Part shown: positions 1-7,411 of the stretch, in pieces | Position numbering within the stretch: position 1 is the first letter of the stretch | Layout: every line of letters starts with the position of its first letter | Virus record (IMG/VR): IMGVR_UViG_3300037502_000704 | Span: 1 to 23,583 of that record | Strand: one strand, 5' to 3' | Source of the DNA: a virus | DNA: 23,583 bases | Program-made: the position numbers and the translations under genes | Notes under the pieces: generated by a model | What the model saw: the letters and a program-made list of their open reading frames with translations, nothing else | Databases searched by the model: none | Told to the model about the DNA's origin: nothing

Positions 1-1
1 C

Positions 2-1414
2 AGCGGTGAAGTGCTGTCGATTCGTCGTAACTACAAAGCGAACGACCCGCTGCGCAAAAAGCGCCAGTATTTCGTTCACTACAAGTTTATGCCGGGCCTC
101 GGCTTCTATGGCTTCGGTCTTGTCCACCTTCTCGGCAATTTGTCACGTTCGTCAACTTCGCTTCTGCGCCAGTTGATCGATGCTGGCACGTTGTCGAACT
201 TGCCTGCTGGTTTCAAAGCCAAGGGCTTGCGCATTCAAGATCAAGAATCGCCGTTACAACCCGGTGAGTGGCGCGACGTCGATGCGCCCGGTGGTTCGCT
301 GCGCGAAAACTTAATGCCGCTTCCGTATAAAGAGCCGAGCGCAACGCTGATGCAGCTGCTTGGTTTCTGTGTTGAAGCCGCGCAAAAGTTTGTCGGCACG
401 ACCGACATGGGCATGGGCGACAGCAACCAAGAAATGCCTGTCGGCACAACGATTGCGCTTCTTGAACGCGGTGCGCGTGTCATGTCTGCAGTTCACAAGC
501 GCTTGCATCATGCGCAGGGCTTGGAGTTAAAGCTGCTCGCGCAAGTTTTTGCTGACTCGCTGCCGCCGGAATATCCTTACGAAGTTCCGGGCGCGGAGCG
601 CACGATTAAAGCTGCGGACTTTGATGATCGCATCGACATCATTCCGGTGTCCGATCCGAACATCTTCTCCATGACCCAGCGCATTTCGCTGGCACAAGAG
701 CAGCTCCGTCTCGCACAAGCTGCGCCGCAGATGCACAATTTGTATGAAGCCTATCGTCGTATGTACACCGCACTTGGTGTGCAGCAGATTGATCAGGTTT
801 TGCCGGCGCCTCCCGCCCCGCAACCACAAACACCGGCGCAGGAAAATGCGCGGTCGCTTGTTGTCCCTAACGGTGGCGCACCGCTGCAAGCTTTCCCAGA
901 GCAAGACCACCAAGCGCACATCATGTCGCACGTTTCGTTCTACATGATGCCGCTTGTGCAAGTGTCCCCGCAAGTACAGGGCGTGTTGCTGTCGCATATC
1001 TACGAGCACATCTCTCTCGCAGCGCAGCAGATCGTGAAGCAGCAAACACAACAGCCGGTGCAGGGCTTTGATCAGTTTGGTCAGCCCATGATGATGCCGC
1101 CTACACCTGTTGATGAGAACACCTACAACAACATGGTCGCGCAGGCCGAGGTCCAGTTGCAGCAGCAAGTCATGCAAATGATGCAGCCTCCGCAACCTCA
1201 AGGCCCAGATCCGATGATCCAGCTGCAGGAACAGAATCTGCAGATCAAGGCTCAGCAGATCGCGCAGAAGGCTCAAGCCGATCAGGCCCGCATTCAGCTT
1301 GATCAGCAAAAGCTGGCGATGAAAGACGCGTTGGATCGCGAACGGATGCAGTCCAACGAGGACATCGCGCAGCTTCGTGCTAACGTATCTCTGCAAAGAG
1401 CTGGGGTTGCGTAA
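2..1414 (+). CDS. Portal protein, P22-type, C-terminal part (5' end outside window)
   Basis: The frame is open to the left edge, so this is a partial gene of about 470 visible residues. The visible protein looks like the stem, wing and crown part of a podovirus portal: an early stretch with GLGFYGFGLVHLLGN, then helices ending in a glutamine-rich coiled coil (roughly residues 370-460) of the kind that forms the long C-terminal barrel in P22-type portals. The portal is the dodecameric ring at one capsid vertex through which DNA is packaged and ejected. A GTG at position 11 is available, but the reading frame upstream of it stays open and the conserved sequence seems already under way, so it is unlikely to be the true start. 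The stop overlaps the next ATG by one base (TAATG), which suggests translational coupling. Gln/Pro-rich linkers near residues 265-285 and 345-375 are low-complexity. Confidence 0.85.
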   Translation, partial: SGEVLSIRRNYKANDPLRKKRQYFVHYKFMPGLGFYGFGLVHLLGNLSRSSTSLLRQLIDAGTLSNLPAGFKAKGLRIQDQESPLQPGEWRDVDAPGGSLRENLMPLPYKEPSATLMQLLGFCVEAAQKFVGTTDMGMGDSNQEMPVGTTIALLERGARVMSAVHKRLHHAQGLELKLLAQVFADSLPPEYPYEVPGAERTIKAADFDDRIDIIPVSDPNIFSMTQRISLAQEQLRLAQAAPQMHNLYEAYRRMYTALGVQQIDQVLPAPPAPQPQTPAQENARSLVVPNGGAPLQAFPEQDHQAHIMSHVSFYMMPLVQVSPQVQGVLLSHIYEHISLAAQQIVKQQTQQPVQGFDQFGQPMMMPPTPVDENTYNNMVAQAEVQLQQQVMQMMQPPQPQGPDPMIQLQEQNLQIKAQQIAQKAQADQARIQLDQQKLAMKDALDRERMQSNEDIAQLRANVSLQRAGVA

Positions 1415-3408
1415 TGGCCAAGGGCGGCATTGGGGACCTTTATGTAAAGGTCGGCAAAGAGCTGCATAGCAAGAAGACACTGGACAACGTCCCGGTGCGG
1501 TGGCGCTCAGCCCCCGATCACCCTGAGACCCAGCTGGCCTATATCACCGACGAAGAAGCCGCTCTCCTTAAACAGCTAGACATCCACAACAGCGGCGTCC
1601 GCTACAACCATCACATCGGTCCTCTCGGCATCCCGTCTTACAACGGGGCGGGCTCTGGCGATTCCGCCGGGGATAATTCTGGTGGGGGCGGGGGCTTTGG
1701 TGGCGAAGGCGGCTCTCCCGCTGGCGATACCGGCGGCTCCATGGGCGGCGGTGATGTCGGCGGAACTGGCGGCTCCCCTGCCGGTGACGGCGGCGGAACT
1801 ATGGGCGGCGGCAACAACGACAGCGCTGGCGGCTCCCCTGCCGGTGACGGTGGCGGAGTCATGGGCGGTGGCGACGCCAACAATGCTGGGGGTTCCCCTG
1901 CCGGTGACGGCGGCGGTGTCATGGGCGGAGGCGGGGTCACCGGAGGTGCTGCGCCTGGCGCAGGTGCCGTAGGCCCCTCAACCAGCGGCCCCGATCAAAC
2001 AAATTCTCTGCAAGACGCTCTTGGCCAAACGGCGGCGGGGGCCTTCTCGGCCACTCAACTGGGCGTCACTGGCGTTCCCGCGGGCATGGCCCCTGACGTA
2101 TCCACGGCCCTTTCCACCATGGGCCTTGGTGATGTGACCATGGGCGCCCTCGGCATTGGCGGCATCATGGGCACGGGCACCGATATCGGTGGGGTTTCTG
2201 GCCTCGGTGGCGGTGCCGGTAACATGACCACGGGCGGTGCTTTCAGCAACACCATCGGCGATGCTTTGGGAAACATCGCTGGCCCGGTAGGCTTTGGCAC
2301 CACAATGCAAGGCTTTACCACGGATCAGGCCACAAGCACCCCTTTCGGCGGCGCACCAACAACGTCCCCGGCCTACTCGTCACCCTCTCTCGGCATGGGT
2401 TTTGGAGTCGGACCAACAGGCTTTAGCATGGGGGCTCCCTATGCGGGGGCTTCTCTCGATACTGGAATGCTGGCCACGGGCGGGATACCGGGATCTCGCC
2501 CAGACACCCTTTCTCAGCAGCAGTCTATTTTTGCGGACCAACAAGCTGCGGTCACAGCGGCTCGTTCCGTCGGGAGCCCCTACGTTGGAGCCCCCGGCGT
2601 TGCCGTTTCGCAGCCCAGCCAAACGGTGTCGCAGGCTCTTTCGACACCGGCCACCGCGGTATCCTTCTCCGCGTCAACCCCCGCTGCTACGGTAGCCGCT
2701 CAGACGGCGGCACAGACAGCGTCACAACCTACAGCGCAGCAAGCGACGGGCGTCTCCCCGACCGTTTCAGCCCCGTCCCAGACAACGTCCCCGACGCAGG
2801 CCACAACCTCGCCCACAACAGGCCCTTCCCGTTCAGCCAGCTCCATTAGCCAAGAGACATTTGCCGACCCACTTACAGGTGCTACTGTCTCGGTCACGAC
2901 TAACGACGATGGCACGGTTAACATCAGCAGCCCGGACCAGCAGCCTGGCTGGGGTCAATCCATGGTCGGTACTGCGGTTAATCTGGGCCTTGGCCTCACC
3001 GGCTTACCGGGCCTTATCGGGCAGGGCCTGTCTTATGGCCTGACAGGTCAGAGCGCTGGCACCAACGTAGCCAACGCGGTTTTTGGACAGGGTTTTTCCC
3101 CAGTAGGTGGTTTGCTCGGCGGCGGTCCGACAGCAGGGTATGACAGCGGTCCTTCAAACCCGAACGCTTCGCAGGGTGAAGGCGGTGGCGGTGGCATAGC
3201 GAGCTTGCCGGCGGGTCAGCAGTCCGGCTACAATCTTGCCCCCACAATCGATGCCACGTCGGGCGCGGGGTCCAGCTCAGCTCAAACAGCCCGCCCCGTG
3301 GTCATACTGCCCGATTTGTGGAACCAAGGTTTCCAGACATGGGGTGATCAAGTAATCTATGGGGCACCGGCCCCCACCCCGATACGCTACATCACCGGAT
3401 CCGTCTAA
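1414..3408 (+). CDS. Glycine-rich low-complexity phage protein with four 20-residue repeats
   Basis: This 664-residue protein has no family I can name. Residues 1-78 are a normal-looking folded region that begins MAKGGIGD and contains LAYITDEEAALLK (41-53) and GPLGIPSYN (69-77). Residues 99-178 are four tandem 20-residue units of the type GGSPAGDGGGxMGGG. The rest is rich in Gly, Ala, Ser and Thr, with a Ser/Thr/Gln/Pro-rich stretch near 395-480 and a mildly hydrophobic Gly/Leu-rich segment near 515-545. The N-terminal module and the GSPAGDTGG string both recur in the glycine-rich protein at the right end of the window (22171 onward). The gene sits directly after the portal with a one-base overlap, so a virion or DNA-ejection role is plausible but inferred. 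It could also be an adhesin-like or surface protein. Confidence 0.8.
   Translation: MAKGGIGDLYVKVGKELHSKKTLDNVPVRWRSAPDHPETQLAYITDEEAALLKQLDIHNSGVRYNHHIGPLGIPSYNGAGSGDSAGDNSGGGGGFGGEGGSPAGDTGGSMGGGDVGGTGGSPAGDGGGTMGGGNNDSAGGSPAGDGGGVMGGGDANNAGGSPAGDGGGVMGGGGVTGGAAPGAGAVGPSTSGPDQTNSLQDALGQTAAGAFSATQLGVTGVPAGMAPDVSTALSTMGLGDVTMGALGIGGIMGTGTDIGGVSGLGGGAGNMTTGGAFSNTIGDALGNIAGPVGFGTTMQGFTTDQATSTPFGGAPTTSPAYSSPSLGMGFGVGPTGFSMGAPYAGASLDTGMLATGGIPGSRPDTLSQQQSIFADQQAAVTAARSVGSPYVGAPGVAVSQPSQTVSQALSTPATAVSFSASTPAATVAAQTAAQTASQPTAQQATGVSPTVSAPSQTTSPTQATTSPTTGPSRSASSISQETFADPLTGATVSVTTNDDGTVNISSPDQQPGWGQSMVGTAVNLGLGLTGLPGLIGQGLSYGLTGQSAGTNVANAVFGQGFSPVGGLLGGGPTAGYDSGPSNPNASQGEGGGGGIASLPAGQQSGYNLAPTIDATSGAGSSSAQTARPVVILPDLWNQGFQTWGDQVIYGAPAPTPIRYITGSV
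1708..1947 (+). repeat. Four tandem 60-bp in-frame repeats
   Basis: Four consecutive 60-bp units start at 1708, 1768, 1828 and 1888. Each encodes 20 residues of the form GGSPAGD(T/G)GG(S/T/V)MGGG followed by 5 variable residues. The last two units are the most alike at DNA level, as expected of a tract that expands and contracts by slippage or recombination. Copy number probably varies between related phages. Confidence 0.95.
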
Positions 3409-3421
3409 AAGGAGACTATCC

Positions 3422-3589
3422 ATGCAGCCCAAGACCCCCAAAGTCGAAACATCTCAAACCATCGAAGGCCAAGGCTCGGTGCCGCTGGCTCAAGTGCAGG
3501 ACGTCAAGGTCGAAGCCGCCCCCAAGGGCCGGCAGAAATTCCTTGGTCAGGGTGCCATGGTCCGTAACAAGGGCTTCGTGGTCCGGTGA
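3422..3589 (+). CDS. Small basic phage protein, unknown function
   Basis: This is a 55-residue basic protein. I chose the ATG at 3422 over upstream in-frame codons because AAAAGGAGA (3407-3415) lies just before it and because an earlier start would run back into the preceding gene. The C-terminus reads KFLGQGAMVRNKGFVVR, which resembles the Gly-x-Gly basic tails of two other small proteins here (ends at 11320 and 12564). The stop overlaps the GTG start of the endolysin by four bases (GTGA), so the two are probably translated together. No function can be assigned. It sits between the glycine-rich protein and the lysis cassette. Confidence 0.7.
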   Translation: MQPKTPKVETSQTIEGQGSVPLAQVQDVKVEAAPKGRQKFLGQGAMVRNKGFVVR

Positions 3590-4320
3590 AAACGTCTCCC
3601 GCAGGAATCGCACTTATCCAAGAGTTCGAAGGCCGCAGGCTGGAGGCTTATAAATGCCCTGCGGGAATTTGGACGATTGGCTATGGCCACACGTCAGCGG
3701 CGGGTGAGCCGACCGTTGTCCAAGGCATGGTCATCACCAAGCAGGAAGCGGTCGATATTCTGAAGCGCGACCTCATTAAGTATGAGTCCGCTGTGGATCG
3801 TCTCGTCACCGTCCCCCTGTCGCAGAACCAGTTCGACGCCCTCGTCTCGTTCACATTCAACGTTGGCGAAGGAGCGTTGTCCAAGTCCACTTTGCTCAAA
3901 AAATTAAATCGCGGGGACTATTCTGCCGTTCCCGGTGAATTAATGAAGTGGACCAAGGGCGGGGGTAAGGAGCTACCCGGTCTCGTTCGCCGTCGCCGTG
4001 CAGAAGCGGCCATGTGGCGCGGGGTTGATGACACAACAGCTCCCGATATTGACGAGGCTCGCACGGAACCGGACGTGCCTAAGCCCGTTAAGAAGATCAC
4101 CCAGTCCAAGGAAGCCAATGCCGCGATTGCGGTGGGTGGTCTTTCTGGCGCTACGGTGGTGTCTGATGTCACGAACCGTCTCAAGGAAGCGGGTGACAAC
4201 GCCAAGTCTTTTGTTGATGCGATCATGGACCCGAACGTCTTGGTCCTGATCATCGTGGTCTTGGCGGCGATATTGATTTGGAACTGGCGTCGGCAGAGGC
4301 TTGAAGAGACCGGGGAATGA
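3586..4320 (+). CDS. Endolysin: GH24 lysozyme (muramidase) with C-terminal membrane anchor
   Basis: This 244-residue protein cleaves the N-acetylmuramic acid to N-acetylglucosamine bond of peptidoglycan at lysis. Residues 1-145 are a T4-lysozyme-like domain. The catalytic pattern is E15 (in QEFEG), C24 and T30 (in WTIGYGHT), with the E-x8-(D/C)-x5-T spacing of the GH24 family; the Asp of T4 lysozyme is a Cys here. FNVGEGAL and PGLVRRRRAEAAMW are typical downstream motifs. Unlike soluble or SAR endolysins, it continues through a linker (about 150-215) into a hydrophobic helix at 218-234 (VLVLIIVVLAAILIWNW) followed by Arg residues, suggesting a C-terminal anchor. The start is GTG, overlapping the previous stop. 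The i-spanin start overlaps this stop (ATGA). Confidence 0.93.
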   Translation: MKTSPAGIALIQEFEGRRLEAYKCPAGIWTIGYGHTSAAGEPTVVQGMVITKQEAVDILKRDLIKYESAVDRLVTVPLSQNQFDALVSFTFNVGEGALSKSTLLKKLNRGDYSAVPGELMKWTKGGGKELPGLVRRRRAEAAMWRGVDDTTAPDIDEARTEPDVPKPVKKITQSKEANAAIAVGGLSGATVVSDVTNRLKEAGDNAKSFVDAIMDPNVLVLIIVVLAAILIWNWRRQRLEETGE

Positions 4321-4547
4321 TCCCTTTCCTTTTCACACCGATTGGGAAATACCTAGCACTGGCTGCTATAGCACTGGTTCTAGGCACCGGGGTTTATTGG
4401 AAGATCAGATCCGACGCTATTGCTGAAGAGCAGGCGCGTCGGCAGCAAATCGAGCTAGAAAGGATGCGAGATGCGATACGTGCTGGTGATGCCGTTAATG
4501 TTGATCCTGAGCGGTTGCGCGACACAGACCGCTTCAGTCGAGACTAG
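4317..4547 (+). CDS. Inner-membrane spanin (Rz-like)
   Basis: A 76-residue protein with one N-terminal transmembrane segment (about residues 12-28, YLALAAIALVLGTGVYW) followed by a charged helical region rich in Glu, Arg and Gln and ending near DRFSRD. This is the layout of i-spanins, which span the inner membrane and reach through the periplasm to an outer-membrane partner to fuse the membranes at the last step of lysis. It is shorter than lambda Rz, so the identity rests on topology and on its place after the endolysin and overlapping an o-spanin. The ATG overlaps the endolysin stop by four bases. Confidence 0.75.
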   Translation: MIPFLFTPIGKYLALAAIALVLGTGVYWKIRSDAIAEEQARRQQIELERMRDAIRAGDAVNVDPERLRDTDRFSRD

Positions 4548-4653
4548 TTGCTCAGTCTTTGGCTACATTACGTGGAGTAAGAAGGACACTGACCAGACTA
4601 TTCAGCAGGTCAAAGTCCACAATGCTCGCCGTGAAGCTTTCTGCCAAGACTGA
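4471..4653 (+). CDS. Outer-membrane lipoprotein spanin (Rz1-like)
   Basis: A 60-residue protein with a lipoprotein signal: MRYVLVMPLMLILSGC, with lipobox L13-S14-G15-C16. Cleavage before C16 would leave a 45-residue lipidated protein in the outer membrane. The first 77 bases overlap the end of the i-spanin gene in another frame, the partly overlapping Rz/Rz1 arrangement. The mature part has two further Cys residues (C27 and C58), which could form disulphide bonds. An AGGA sits about 6-9 bases upstream of the ATG. The pair implies a Gram-negative host. Confidence 0.8.
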   Translation: MRYVLVMPLMLILSGCATQTASVETSCSVFGYITWSKKDTDQTIQQVKVHNARREAFCQD

Positions 4654-4664
4654 GGATTTATTTT

Positions 4665-4862
4665 ATGGACGATCTTTACATTGTCGAAAAACTGTACAAG
4701 ATTATCCGCGAGCGGCGCAGTGTCGTTGTGGAAGCTTTAACAGAAGGCAGCGTCCACGACTTTGCCGCTTATCGTCACCTTCGTGGCAAGCACGAGGCGT
4801 GGAACGAGATGGAATCTGAGCTCCGCCTTCTGCTGAAACAGAGTGAAAGAGACGATGAGTGA
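4665..4862 (+). CDS. Small acidic phage protein, unknown function
   Basis: A 65-residue protein, mostly helical by composition, with no signal peptide or membrane segment. A TGAGGA element overlapping the previous stop (4651-4656) precedes the ATG with an AT-rich spacer. It contains EKLYKIIRERR and ends acidic (KQSERDDE). Similar short proteins sit between lysis and head genes in other podovirus-like phages, but I know of no assigned role. Its last bases overlap the start of the co-chaperonin gene. Confidence 0.7.
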   Translation: MDDLYIVEKLYKIIRERRSVVVEALTEGSVHDFAAYRHLRGKHEAWNEMESELRLLLKQSERDDE

Positions 4863-5343
4863 ACTCATCCTACCGGAGCACGTAGCCCGGAAAATGAAGG
4901 CCAAGTCCGCCCCTAAAGATAAAGCGGCAGAAGAAACATCTCCTCTCGAAACAGCTTACGTGAAGCAAGAGGAGCTCTACCTAGATCCCACAAAAATGGA
5001 CATGTCGGCGATTGAGCGGCTCCCCAAGCCGACCGGTTGGCGCATGCTTGTTTTGCCTTTCCGCGGGGTGGGTAAGACCCAAGGCAACGTCTACCTCCCG
5101 GACGAGTATGTCGAGCGTCAAACCTTGGCTACCGTTGTGGGCTATGTGTTGCACATGGGCGCAGACTGCTACACCGACAAGGACAAGTTCCCTGGCGGTC
5201 CGTGGTGCAAGAAGGGTGATTGGGTTTTATTCGGCCGCTATGCCGGAGCCCGCTTTAAGATCGAAGGCGGAGAAGTCCGCATTCTTAACGACGATGAGAT
5301 CATCGCAACCATCGCGGACCCCAAAGACGTTCTGAACGTCTGA
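4855..5343 (+). CDS. GroES-like co-chaperonin (Cpn10 fold)
   Basis: A 162-residue protein. Residues 60-158 read as a Cpn10 domain: PTGWRMLVLPF, a mobile-loop region (GVGKTQGNVYLPDEYVERQ), TVVGYVLHMG, a KKGDWVLFGRYAG strand matching the GDIVIF region of GroES, and a C-terminal DDEIIATI matching the ESDILAIV end. V79-Y80-L81 sits where GroES has the I-V-L tripeptide that docks on GroEL. Residues 1-58 are an extra charged N-terminal extension. In T4, the analogous gp31 replaces GroES to fold the major capsid protein. Its position just before the scaffold and capsid genes suggests the same job with host GroEL. I chose the ATG at 4855 (8-base overlap) over an in-frame GTG at 4843. Confidence 0.85.
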   Translation: MSELILPEHVARKMKAKSAPKDKAAEETSPLETAYVKQEELYLDPTKMDMSAIERLPKPTGWRMLVLPFRGVGKTQGNVYLPDEYVERQTLATVVGYVLHMGADCYTDKDKFPGGPWCKKGDWVLFGRYAGARFKIEGGEVRILNDDEIIATIADPKDVLNV

Positions 5344-5365
5344 TCCGCGCTATAGGGACTTACCT

Positions 5366-6283
5366 ATGAACGAAACTGAAGTTCTCAAAAAAGACGATGA
5401 AGAAGACTTCGAAGTAATCGAAGAGGCTGAAGAGTCCGCCCCGGAACCAGAGAAAGCCGCCGACAAGGCGGAAGAACCGGAAGCCAAGGCCGAGCCTGAG
5501 AAGGAAGAGCCGAAGCGGTCGGATGACGATCTGTCCGGCATCAGCGAGTCGGTCAAGAAGCGTATCGACAAGCTGACCTTCAAGATGCGGGAAGCGGAAC
5601 GCCGTGAGCAGGCCGCTATTGAGTATGCCCGTAGCCTGCAAGAAGAGAATAAAACCTTTAAGCAGAAGGCCGACCAGTTCAACCAAGGCTTCGTCACTGA
5701 GTACGAAAACCGGGTCAAGACTCAGCAGCAGCTGATCATGGACCGCTATCGTGCGGCAGTGGAAAGCGGTGATGTTGACTCTCAGGTCAAGGCGCAGAAC
5801 GAGCTGGCCAAGCTGGCCGTCGAGGAAGAGCGCGTCCGTGTTGCCAAGCAGCAGCGTGAGTATGAGGTGCAACGGGCGATCACCCCGCAGCCTCAGCCCC
5901 AACCTGCCCAGCAGCAGGCTCCGCGCCCCGATCCGAAGGCCGAAGCGTGGGCCGAGCGCAATGAATGGTTTGGCGCAGACGATGCCATGACCGCTACGGC
6001 GTTCGTTATCCACCGGAAGCTTGTTGAGGAAGAAGGCTACGACCCGACAAGCGATGAGTACTACGACGCTCTTGACCGCCGTATTCGGGGCGAGTTTCCT
6101 CATAAGTTCAAGCGCGAAGAACCCCGGCAAGCCCCGCCTCCGGTGGCGTCTGCCCGGCCTTCCGCTCGCTCGGAAAACAACCCGCGTCAGGTCAAACTGA
6201 CTCGTTCGCAAATTGAGATTGCCCGCAAGCTAGGAGTTAGTGTAAAAGACTATGCGCGGCAGCTTCAGAAACTCGCTCGTTGA
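5366..6283 (+). CDS. Capsid scaffolding protein
   Basis: A 305-residue protein with the composition of a phage scaffold. The N-terminal 60 residues are very acidic (DDEEDFEVIEEAEE), the middle is a long charged and Gln-rich helical region likely to form a coiled coil (about 65-170), then a Pro/Gln linker (174-190), a short region with EAWAERNEWFGADDAMTAT, and a basic C-terminus ending in ARKLGVSVKDYARQLQKLAR. Scaffolds fill the procapsid and bind the capsid protein through a small basic C-terminal helix. It lies two genes before the probable decoration protein and three before the capsid protein. AGGGA (5354-5358) serves as ribosome binding site for the ATG. Confidence 0.8.
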   Translation: MNETEVLKKDDEEDFEVIEEAEESAPEPEKAADKAEEPEAKAEPEKEEPKRSDDDLSGISESVKKRIDKLTFKMREAERREQAAIEYARSLQEENKTFKQKADQFNQGFVTEYENRVKTQQQLIMDRYRAAVESGDVDSQVKAQNELAKLAVEEERVRVAKQQREYEVQRAITPQPQPQPAQQQAPRPDPKAEAWAERNEWFGADDAMTATAFVIHRKLVEEEGYDPTSDEYYDALDRRIRGEFPHKFKREEPRQAPPPVASARPSARSENNPRQVKLTRSQIEIARKLGVSVKDYARQLQKLAR

Positions 6284-6297
6284 AGAAGGACACCGCC

Positions 6298-6753
6298 ATG
6301 GAACGTACACCGCGCTCTGAACAGAGCCGTGCCAAGTCTTCCCGCCCCAAAGCGTGGAAGCCCCCGTCCTCACTGGACGCACCTCCGGCACCGGAGGGCT
6401 TTGCCCATCGTTGGATCCGTATGGAAGCCAATGGGCAAGATGACCGGAAGAACTTATCCGCACGTCTCCGCGAAGGTTTTGAACTAGTTCGCGCCGAGGA
6501 GTATCCGGATTGGGAACTCCCCACCATCCAAGACGGCAAGCATGCCGGTATCATTGGAGTTGGTGGGCTTGTGTTGGCCCGGATTCCTCTTGAAATCGCA
6601 CAACAACGCAACGCGTATTATCGTCGCCAAACCAACGAGCAGCTTGCTGCAGTGGACAACGACTTGATGCGTGAGAGCAACCCCACAATGCCGATTCAGA
6701 AGCCTGAACGGCAAAGCAGAGTCACCTTCGGTGGAAATCGTTCCTCCGATTAA
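6298..6753 (+). CDS. Conserved phage protein between scaffold and capsid genes, unknown function
   Basis: A 151-residue protein. I chose the ATG at 6298 because GAAGAAGGA (6282-6290) lies 7 bases upstream; an in-frame TTG at 6280 is less likely. The N-terminus is basic and Pro-rich (about residues 1-35). The core has FAHRWIRMEANGQDD, REGFELVRAEEYPDW and GIIGVGGLVLARIPLEIAQQ, followed by a helical, charged tail. No transmembrane segment or catalytic motif is evident. Its slot between scaffold and capsid genes suggests a role in head assembly, such as an assembly cofactor, but that is inference from position alone. Confidence 0.75.
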   Translation: MERTPRSEQSRAKSSRPKAWKPPSSLDAPPAPEGFAHRWIRMEANGQDDRKNLSARLREGFELVRAEEYPDWELPTIQDGKHAGIIGVGGLVLARIPLEIAQQRNAYYRRQTNEQLAAVDNDLMRESNPTMPIQKPERQSRVTFGGNRSSD

Positions 6754-6772
6754 AGTCACAAGGATCTGAGCA

Positions 6773-7399
6773 ATGGCAAATATCGATGCCGCTTTCGGGC
6801 TTCGCCCGTATAAGATGCTCGGCGAAGGCGCTAACACCAACGGTGTGAGCACCTATAAGATCCAGTTGACGGGGACTGCGGGCACTTCTAGCGTCATCTA
6901 TGAAGGCTCGCCGGTCATCCCGACAGCTGATGGTCTTATTGACATCGTCGGCAATGCAAACGGTGGTACTGTCCCTCTCTTGGGCGTGTTCCTCGGCTGC
7001 AACTATATCGACCTCCTCGGCAACCCCACCTTCAATAACAAGTGGCCCGGTACGGCTGCTGTTATGGCTGGCACGGAAGCCACGGCACTTGTCGCCGCGC
7101 ACCCCGATCAGCTCTTCTTGATCAACTGCGATGCGGCTGCTGCCGACGCACTCGTCCACGAAAACGCTAACCTCGCCACCGCCACAAGCGGCAATGCTAA
7201 CTCCGGCATTTCTACTGCCGAGCTTGCTGTTTCAACGGCTGACGAAGGTTCGGGCTCAGACGTCCTCAACCTCCGCATCATTGGCTTCGAAGATTCTCCG
7301 GGCAATGATGACGCGACGGCTGCTGGTCGTTTGGCTATCGTGATGCTCAACAACCACTTCTACCGTTATTCGACTAACGGTACGAACCAGGGCATCTGA
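6773..7399 (+). CDS. Virion structural protein, probable capsid decoration protein
   Basis: A 208-residue protein starting MANIDAAFGLRPYKML, the opening style of a family of phage structural proteins encoded just before the major capsid gene. It is low in charge and rich in Ala, Gly, Asn and Thr, as expected of a beta-rich virion surface protein; HFYRYS lies near the C-terminus. It has no signal peptide or enzymatic motif. AAGGAT precedes the ATG. The capsid gene follows 12 bases later, so the two are probably made together. Decoration or head-stabilising protein is the best guess. A minor capsid protein is the alternative. Confidence 0.65.
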   Translation: MANIDAAFGLRPYKMLGEGANTNGVSTYKIQLTGTAGTSSVIYEGSPVIPTADGLIDIVGNANGGTVPLLGVFLGCNYIDLLGNPTFNNKWPGTAAVMAGTEATALVAAHPDQLFLINCDAAAADALVHENANLATATSGNANSGISTAELAVSTADEGSGSDVLNLRIIGFEDSPGNDDATAAGRLAIVMLNNHFYRYSTNGTNQGI

Positions 7400-7411
7400 G
7401 GAGTTTGACAG

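Noticed and set aside
527-1480. Long open frame on the minus strand (317 codons) opposite the portal gene
   Set aside because: It mirrors the codon pattern of the portal gene, its translation is rich in Leu, Arg and His with no recognisable domain, and no gene in the window is on that strand.
1638-1940. Pro-rich minus-strand frame opposite the glycine-rich repeat
   Set aside because: Poly-Pro on the reverse strand is the expected mirror of Gly-rich GGC/GGT codons and carries no independent evidence.
5338-5360. CTATAGGGA before the scaffold gene, reminiscent of a T7-type promoter
   Set aside because: Only the last part matches; the upstream 13 positions match the T7 consensus at about four. 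The GGGA is better explained as the ribosome binding site. No second copy was seen in the window.
5360-6211. Minus-strand open frame of 283 codons opposite the scaffold gene
   Set aside because: It is a shadow of the acidic, Gln-rich scaffold sequence. The translation is a Leu/Arg/Phe-rich string without domain features or a convincing ribosome binding site.
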